A program made the position numbers and the translations under genes. Below, in pieces: positions 31,293 through 38,055 of a DNA stretch of 38,055 nucleotides. The notes below the pieces were generated by a model. The model was not told the origin of the DNA. It ran no database searches and was given only the letters and a program-made list of their open reading frames with translations. Positions within the stretch are counted from its first letter, which is position 1; each line of letters opens with the position of its first letter. Source of the DNA: Gonapodya sp. JEL0774 (Eukaryota > Monoblepharomycota > Monoblepharidomycetes > Monoblepharidales > Gonapodyaceae); the NCBI GenBank assembly GCA_027604505.1, contig JADIIX010000178.1, positions 1-38,055 of the forward strand. The letters are read 5' to 3'.

Positions 31293-33175
31293 ATTAGGAC
31301 TCAGTATCCCCAGGCCGGGAAACAAAATCTATAGCTTGTACTTTGGTATGGAGCATTCAAAAGAAAAAATGCCACAACTCACTCTTTAGTTTCAAAATAA
31401 AGAGGCTTGCAGTACCATTACACACCTCAAATACTGCTCACACTTATGGATGATGGCGGAGGTCGATCGGCATGGTGTGATGGCTGCTGACCCAGTGCGA
31501 GACGGTTACTGAAAAACAATATGAGTCTGGGTACACTCAGTTCTTGAATTTAGCACTTACAGAGGGAATGATACGTCCTCTCTAGTGGTTTGCTGCAACC
31601 ATAAAAGAGAGTGAGTTATGTAGTCTCCTATCTGACGCAAACATTTCAATATGTTGCCTACATTTATACCCCTGCCCCAGCCATTCGAGAAAATGAGTTT
31701 AATATCAATCATGTCACCCTGTAAAAGAGACAAGTAAACAAAATCGATCTTGCGGTCCAGAGGATTGAACAAACCACAGAGAGTAATCCCGACGGACCAG
31801 AGAACTGCGTTGAAAGTTTGATTAACATCTTGTCAAACGCATACTGTTGCGAAAAAAATGCTGAATTACCGAATGCTTGACGGGACGCGGCGGGCCAGAA
31901 TAGCTCAGCGGGCCGTTTTGGGGATCTGCCACTCCGGCAGCATTTAGAGTGTAAAACCACTGGTGTTGTTTGGATTCGATGAGGTAGTGAAACAAACCCC
32001 AAAACGCTTCGAACAGCGACCTACATGTGCGGGCGATACGTAACTCGAATAACTACGGGGGGCTCCTGTTCCCGCAGACCGAAGATCAGTAGATGGTGTG
32101 TCATTTTCGGAGGAATCTGACTCGCAGAGGGAGATTCTCGTGGTCGGCCCGAATATAACAACAGGGTTCTGTACTGCCTGAGTTCCCATTGTGTCGGTCC
32201 CTGACACTGCTGATTTAATTAACGATGCTCGCTCAAAAGCTTGTATTGGCGATGATTCTGCTCCTGGAAACAAGAAATTGGTTCGCTCTTGGATCCATGG
32301 GAACCGTTGGGACATGGCCGAGGGAGGAGGATTGACCAGCAATGTCTGTCCAGCGTTTGAGACGGTCGACCCTACCAATCCCGGAAACATCATTCTTGGA
32401 TGCCATGAAGAACCAGGAGGAAGACGAAGGCGTTGATTGATCCGTGTTTCTTTCTCGTCTGCGCCCCCTTGCGACTTTTCTGATTCATCTGGATCTCCCG
32501 CAAACCGCTGATTTTTGGTGTCTCCTGTTAAAACAACCCTCAGCCAAAACGCGGCCAATGCCATGGTCGCAGTGGCTACCCCTACACCCCAAGCAAGTGC
32601 CTGTGACGCCGTTGCGATCCTCAGACACGTCGCTACCAAAAGGGCCGCCCTCGAAAACGTGCCCACGATTTCGAGTGTACGCCGGTAATAGCGGGCTCTG
32701 TGGACCAATCGTCTGATGGAATATACGAGGAGGAGCGCTGACATTGTGAGTGCGGTGAGCGAGAAAGCAAGGGTCACCCCCAGGGCAACGAGCGCGGGGA
32801 AGTTGCGATCGTCGTCCGGTTCCAGCTGAAAAATGGAAGCAGTGGCCACCGATGCGATGAAAGTGGAGATGAGTGAGTTTGCTGTGGCGGCCTGACGGTA
32901 GTAGTCCATGGCCTCGTGCTGGAGGTCCCTCGCTTCCTGTTTGGTTGAACCGGCTTCCACAGCGGACATGCGATTCCAGAGAGTTCCGGCGAGATCGTTG
33001 GTGAGACGATTATCGTTGTTGTTTGCGCGGGGGGCGTTCTGTTCGAGGGTTTGCGTCAGTCGCCGGATGGCTTCGGTGAGCTCTCGGGCGCGATCATCTC
33101 CGAGAGTCGTCGCGCCGTTCGAAGCTGCGTTTGAGGTTGAGTTTGTATCTCCCATGTCGGTTTCGGATGGCTTGG
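31293..33175. repeat. Segmental duplication, unit 2
   Basis: Direct repeat of 27505-29490 in the same orientation, separated by about 1.8 kb of unrelated DNA. It lacks the internal 84-bp repeat and differs by many small indels in non-coding parts, indicating an old rather than recent duplication or assembly artefact. Confidence 0.92.
31427..33155 (-). CDS. Four-helix membrane protein with C-terminal SH3, copy 2
   Basis: Exons 33155-32025, 31843-31775, 31718-31662, 31592-31561 and 31508-31427 join in phase to 456 residues. Exon 1 gives a helical N-terminus and the same four hydrophobic segments as copy 1 (SLISTFIASVATASIF, LVALGVTLAFSLTALTMSAL, RAALLVATCLRIATASQALA, GVGVATATMALAAFWL), then a Pro-rich linker. 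The SH3 reads YVSPAH|YAFDKMLIK, then GDMIDIKLIFSNGWGRGIN, QTTREDVSFPL and NRL, matching the ALYDY-like strand, GD, GW and FPL landmarks. The exon 2/3 join adds about 11 residues to the RT-loop region, so that donor (GTG|GTTTGT) is the weakest point. A likely role is a plasma-membrane scaffold or sensor recruiting Pro-rich partners. Whether it is related to Sho1 or merely similar in layout is open. Confidence 0.72.
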
Positions 33176-33951
33176 TGGGGTGGAACTGTACCCCCCATCT
33201 CTTTCTGTCTGACCTGGCTGTGGCAGCGTGTGCTGTGGCAGCTCAGCGGACCAAGCAAATCATACTGAGTCCCCATAACTCCACTGCCAAAGCATTGACA
33301 CTTCTGCCCGAGTTGGGCGGGCGCAAAACTGCAATAATTGGCAACGAACTCTTCGTCCGTAACCAGTAACCGGGCAAACGTTCTGGAATAATTGGTAGGC
33401 TCCCGGCCCCTTCCCCCCTCATCTTGTTCTCAAAATCACTGAAAAAAAGAATCAACATGAGAGAGTTTGTGGAAGTAATAAACTGCTCCTTCCTCCTCTT
33501 CCCGTTATTTTTGCACGACTCAGTTAATAGATACACAGTAACAATCTCGTCCAAGAGTGAAAGCCAGGAGTGTGCGGGTGAAAAGGGGGATGAGATTCAA
33601 CCATTGTGCAAACAGCCGTAAGCAGAGGGGTAGGGTGGGAGTGTGGGGCGGAGTGGTGTGACGGAGTGGTGGGTGTGGGTCTCCGCAGGCATGTTGTCGA
33701 TCACGGCAGCAACAGGAATCTAGTCGCTGCACAGCACCGCATCGATTGCCAATCCATTCTCCATTATCCGGTCTCCCACTGACTCGCGACTCAGTCTCAA
33801 CTTAGCCATCGCTTCCACCTCCTGTCATCCCTTCCTGTGAAACCCAATCCCACTTGCGAAGACAGCGCTGCCCACTGAACTCCATTCTACGGACGTTTCC
33901 CCCACCCTCTGGAAGAAAGACAGGAGTTCTATTGCACCTCTCCTGCCAGAG
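33176..33951. other. Divergent intergenic region
   Basis: Lies between the start of SH3 gene copy 2 (minus) and the MoxR-like gene (plus), so it should hold two promoters. No gene, RNA or repeat supported. Confidence 0.4.
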
Positions 33952-36784
33952 ATGGGCGCATTCGACTCCCCTGCCCATGCCGAGACAGCTCCTGATGCCG
34001 AGACCGGTCCGGACGCGGACGACCAGCAGTTTCTGCCAACTGCACTTGGCCGAGTCAATGAACTGGTGCTGGCTCAAGTCAATATCCAGTACTCCCACGA
34101 CAACCAATTTTCTGGACTTGCTGGTGCTGGTGGTCCTGATGCTGGAGTTGCAGTTGGTGCCGCCGCATCGTCCTCCTCCGCCTTCCCCTACCCCTCGCAC
34201 CAAGACCACCCAGACACACAGGAACCAGACCAAGACGCCGCCCAGTCCCTGCAACACGACATGTTCTTGTCCGCCGTCGAAGAAATCGTCATATCTCTCC
34301 TGCTCACCGCCGTCGCAGGTGAAAAGGCCATACTCCTGCTCGCCAGCCACGGCAACGCCAGCACCGTCGCTCGTCTCGTCGCCCTCGTCGCTCACGCTGC
34401 GTTCGCCTTACCCGCACTCTGCTTCCGCGCCGACTCCTCCACCACACCGGACGCCTTCGTCACCAGCATGTTCGTCACCTCCATCAGGCGCAGGATCGCT
34501 TCTCTCGACTCCTCATCCCTCTCCCTCCACGCCCACAACCACAACACTCCCGCTTCTCCCCTTGAATCCCACCTTGGATCCCTCTCTTCACCCCTCCACC
34601 ACTCATCGGCATCCTGGCACAGATCCCGAGACGTGTCCTTCGCCTCCTCCCGATCCCAGCTTCTCTCCTCACTCGCCTTCCCTGCCTCCGCCTCTGCATC
34701 AGCAGGTCCCCTTGCTGCTCCCACCAGCAACGCCGCCACCGGCACCGCCACGACCTCCCCCACCGCCTTCCTCGCCTCGGACGACCGCTTCTCTCCCTCA
34801 ACCCACTCTTTCCCATCCTCATCTGACCGCTTCATCCTCTCAGACCTCACTCCAGGCACCCAGCACCCCCCGGGCGGCCTCGCCGGGTCACTCTCCAACA
34901 CCGGCACACCCACACCACCGTTCGCCCAGTCCCACCACCACAGGTTCCCCGCCGCCACCACCGCGTCCAGCACCTCCTCTGCCCACCACCACCCTGCCAA
35001 CCCTCACTCCCACTCGGCATCCTCACCGCTCCCATCCTCCCTAACCCAACCCATCTCCAACTCCCACCCACACCCTCAGTTGCACCCCCCCCGCGCCAAA
35101 AAGTTCCCCTCGGCCCGAGACGGTCTTGCCGCCCCCGGCGCCCCCGGCGAGGACCGCGACCGCGACCGGTCTGTCTGGGACAGGGATAGGGACAGGAAAC
35201 TCGCCAGTGTGGTGGTCGTGGAGTGGGACGGGGTGGTTGATAAGGCAGTGCAGGGATGTATCATCGAGGTGGGTTCGCGGTGGGGGGGGGGGGGGGAGGG
35301 GGGGGTGGTGTGGGGGGGAAGGAGTCGGCGGGGGGCGGGCGTTTTGGGGGATGAGGGACCGGGTGGTGCGGTGTTGTGGCGGGATGGGATGTGTGGGCAG
35401 GCACGGGGGCACTCGGCGTGCGGGATGGGGGAGTCGGGCGTCGCAAACCTCTCACACCAGGGGCCACATGGTGCCACTTTCTCGTCCCCCACACACACTT
35501 CCCCCCTCCCGCTCCCCCTCCACCTCCCCCCTCCCCCGTCTCGGCTCAGACTCTCGTCCGCAACCGTGCGGCCACCCCTGACGGCGTCTCCCACAACCTT
35601 CCCAAACCGTTCTGCCTGGTCGTCGTGGCGGCCACGCCGGATGGGGACGATCGGGACAAGGATATGGGGGGAGGCAGTGGCGCGGGGCTGGTTATGGGGA
35701 TGGTGGGTTGCGGGTGCGCGGTGGAGGAGGTGGTGTAGGGTCAGTAGGGGACAGGCCGGGAGCCCCGCACCTCACGCGCCAAGGACACGACAGGCAAGCA
35801 CGGATCAAAGCGGCGACCTGAGAATCCGCGGTGCTGAACACGATATTGTTTCGATATGGACATGACGTGAAGATGTACTCTGTGCTGTTTCCCGTCTCAC
35901 CCGTCCGCCTCCTCGCTCTTTCCCCTTCCCCGGACCCACTCAGGCCGACCAACTCTTCCTCTCCAACGACATGTCCCACCTGACCGTGCCCGAGTTCTCT
36001 GTGAGGCACACTCCAACGGGCGCGGGCGGCGTGGGGAGTAGCGTGGGTACAGGGTCGCTCGGAGTGGGACTGGGAGGCGGACTCGGACTGGGGCTCGGAC
36101 TGGGATCGACACAAGCGCAGGCGGGGGACGAGCCGGTGGTTGGAGCGCAGGTACGTGAGTCCAGGAAGGACGATGTGCCACATGCGGACCCGGCGTCGTC
36201 CATACGCAGCCCCACTCACGGAACCCCACACATCCTCGCACACCCTTTGGCAACCCCCGCACTCCCCATGGCCGACCCTCCCCCTCTCCCTCCTTCCCTC
36301 CGGCCATACCCAGCACCTCGCCCACCTCCGCCAGCAACACACGCTGCTCGTCAGCACCATGCACCACACCGTGGACGCCTACATCGCGGATATCCTCGTC
36401 GGGATACGGAACAAGCCTCTTGTTGTCATCGGACCATGGGCCGGCGCGGGGGGGAAGGTGAGGGCCGGCGCAGGGTGAGTGGGTGGGGGCGGCGGAGGTG
36501 TGATTCGTGTTGTCGGTGCCGGCGGATGCAAGCAAGAGAACATCCCGAGTTTCGAGTACGCTCATGGCCCATCATCGCGCCCCCATCCTCCACTCAGCGC
36601 GCTTGCGGCACTCTTTGGAGCACCTTTTGTGACCCCGACGCACGTGGACACCGTGGCGGACAAGACCCTTTCCCACCGGATGGTCGTGGCCACCACGCGG
36701 ATGGTGGGGGATGCGAGGGAGGCGAGGGGGGCAAGAGAGGTGGTGAGGGACGTGGTGGAGGAGGTGGGTGGGGGGTGGGGATGA
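33952..36784 (+). CDS. MoxR/Mg-chelatase-like AAA+ family protein, 5 exons
   Basis: Exons 33952-35268, 35550-35702, 35944-36150, 36314-36474 and 36598-36784 join in phase to 674 residues. The N-terminal part has MFLSAVEEIVISLLLTAVAG then EKAILLLASHGNASTVARLV, where a MoxR/magnesium-chelatase ATPase would have its P-loop; no GxxGxGK(T/S) is present. A long Ser/Pro/His-rich stretch follows, then GCIIE, LPKPFCLVVVAATPDG and DQLFLSNDMS at the sensor/arginine-finger position. The C-terminal lid is the best evidence: TVDAYIADILVGIRNKPLV, ALFGAPFVTPTHVDTVADK and TLSHRM. Fungi carry such degenerate 'magnesium chelatase' genes of unknown role, not chlorophyll enzymes. Coding DNA is very C-rich. The exon 2 donor (35703) is the least certain boundary. 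Confidence 0.55.
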
Positions 36785-37247
36785 AGGGGTTGTGAGGGAG
36801 GGACCACTCCCAGGGACGCTCCGTGCGTCATACTGAGCTATAATATACCCAACTGAATGGAAGGAATGGCCTTCATTGAATGTACATAATGATTATAATA
36901 GTAAGTGGGGGAAAAGAAAGCGAACAAAAGTATCGTGCGCCTATGATACATTGGGTATGGCACTTTTTCGGCTTGTGTGTTAGTAACGCCTCCACGTGGA
37001 TTTTACGTGTGCTTCTCTCCTTTCTTACTTCGGAACATGTGCGGCGGAATATGGGGGGGAGCGGGAGTGAGTGTCGTCCCAGAGAGGAACCAAAATCGAT
37101 CACGGAAATAACGTCTACTTGGCGGTCCCAAAAGCTGCAAGGAAATAAAAAACGTGGATGAGCATAAAGCCGGGCATAGACCCTACGCTGACTAAACTGA
37201 AGCGGGGGCGCCTACACCCACGTTTTGGAGCACTCATGGCCCGCGAC
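36785..37247. other. Intergenic between convergent genes
   Basis: Separates the MoxR-like gene from the small minus-strand gene model. A strong 3' splice-like sequence (TTTTTTATTTCCTTGCAG on the minus strand, near 37137-37154) could mean the small gene has a further exon here. Otherwise nothing is supported. Confidence 0.35.
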
Positions 37248-37693
37248 CTAGGCCTCGAAAACTGCGGTACGTATCGCCACGATTCCACGGAGACTGAGGG
37301 GCGACGGGGCTTGAATATGAAATGCTGGTTCTCCTGAATACGTACAGTGGGTGGCGGCGTGACAGGTCCGTCGGCAATGCTGCAAAATGAGGGGTACCCA
37401 CCTCGATAAAGCCACCCGCGAAGTATTCACCGACCGGCCCAGCACTGGGTGTGGTCGAGCCGGATCGCTCGGGGGTCTGGTGTCGGGCAAGGGAAGCAAG
37501 CGGAGTATGTGTCAGCCACAGGCGACCGTGATACAGCGGTACCAGGGACAACTGACGGCCTTACCGAGGCAGCGCTCTGGGTGTTGTCTTCGGCGATAAA
37601 GTTTTCAGCGTTCATGGTTTTGATGGAGCAGACGAAGCCTGGTTTGAGATCTCGCTTAAAGCGGAGAGATCGGAATTCAGGGTCCCCGACCAC
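37248..37693 (-). CDS. Small hypothetical protein, 3 exons
   Basis: Exons 37693-37565, 37476-37402 and 37334-37248 join at consensus sites (TCG|GTAAGG, ACCAG|ACC, GAG|GTGGGT, TTCAG|GAG), all in phase 0, giving 96 residues: MVGDPEFRSLRFKRDLKPGF at the start, NAENFIAEDNTQSAAS at the end of exon 1, then PVGEYFAGGFIE and ENQHFHIQAPSPLSL. I recognise no family, signal peptide or membrane helix. Support is only splice-site quality and phase agreement. The real 3' end may lie further left. Confidence 0.35.
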
Positions 37694-38055
37694 TTAGGGT
37701 GCCACCACATATCAGCGCATGTACTAGAAACCCGCATTTCTACAAAGCAACACTGGGGCTGGGGCGTATTGCTCAGTACAATACCGGACATATACAGTCA
37801 AAACTGGCGAAGCAGCGATATTGTTTTCGCGAGAGTCTGTGCGCAAGGTTCCTGTCCGTGTGGGATCATAATATATAATAGAAAGCAGATGCAGCTATGA
37901 TTGATTTGGAAGTTTTGAACAGACGGAGTAGAGAGGACGAAGGGGGAGGGGGGGGAGTGGAAGGGGGCAGAAAAGGATTGTGCTGAGACCGGTTGAGGAC
38001 CATGATGTTGGATCTTGGTCCAGGAACTAATAAAATCGGAAAGACGACTTGTACG
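37694..38055. other. Window edge, nothing identified
   Basis: No supported gene or RNA. A purine-rich run lies at 37921-37976. It may be the upstream flank of the small minus-strand gene. Confidence 0.4.

Noticed and set aside
34392-35000. A 202-codon minus-strand frame inside the MoxR-like gene
   Set aside because: Antisense shadow of the same C-rich exon, without family motifs or splice support.
33854-35044. A 396-codon plus-strand frame overlapping the MoxR-like first exon
   Set aside because: It is almost pure Pro/Ser/Thr, caused by C-rich DNA. The overlapping frame at 33952 contains recognisable helices and splices in phase to the lid domain.
1-38055. tRNA, rRNA genes or CRISPR array
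   Set aside because: No cloverleaf with a proper B box, no rRNA-like conserved stretch and no regularly spaced identical repeats were found. GGTTCGAAC near 29929 lacks flanking stems.

Overview
The window reads as nuclear DNA of a flagellated (zoosporic) fungus or a close relative. Genes are split by short GT-AG introns, mostly 50-200 nt. A fungal Pho85-type cyclin sits beside a homologue of a flagellar calcium-channel subunit (CatSper beta), a UHRF1-like epigenetic reader, a molybdenum cofactor sulfurase and a wax-ester-synthase-like acyltransferase. The CatSper subunit points to a lineage that still makes swimming cells, such as chytrids, Blastocladiomycota or relatives. This placement is inference from gene content. 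All exon models were built by hand, by joining frames at GT-AG sites with matching phase.

Layout. 1-5.5 kb: gene-poor, built of a diverged repeat family in at least four partial copies; one doubtful plus-strand gene remnant lies near 1.46-2.53 kb. 5.5-9.9 kb, plus strand: four-exon molybdenum cofactor sulfurase, very GC-rich and full of low-complexity inserts. 9.9-14.9 kb, minus: eleven-exon CATSPERB homologue, ending 78 bp from the sulfurase in a tail-to-tail arrangement. 15.2-16.5 kb, minus: PCL-type cyclin. 17.0-19.25 kb, minus: eight-exon WS/DGAT-like acyltransferase, with a perfect 16-bp hairpin just after its stop. 19.7-22.05 kb, minus: two-finger C2H2 protein with a coding minisatellite. 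22.65-27.2 kb, minus: UHRF1-like protein with a likely ubiquitin-like start, PHD, SRA and RING. 27.65-29.5 and 31.4-33.2 kb, minus: two copies of a duplicated gene for a four-helix membrane protein ending in an SH3 domain. 33.95-36.8 kb, plus: MoxR/Mg-chelatase-like protein. 37.25-37.7 kb, minus: a small uncertain gene.

There is no operon-like logic, and neighbouring genes look functionally independent. The biologically striking items are the CatSper subunit (calcium entry into the flagellum), the UHRF1-like protein (reading hemimethylated CpG) and the duplicated Sho1-like membrane-SH3 pair. The two GC-rich genes (sulfurase and MoxR-like) are both on the plus strand and differ in composition from the minus-strand genes between and around them.
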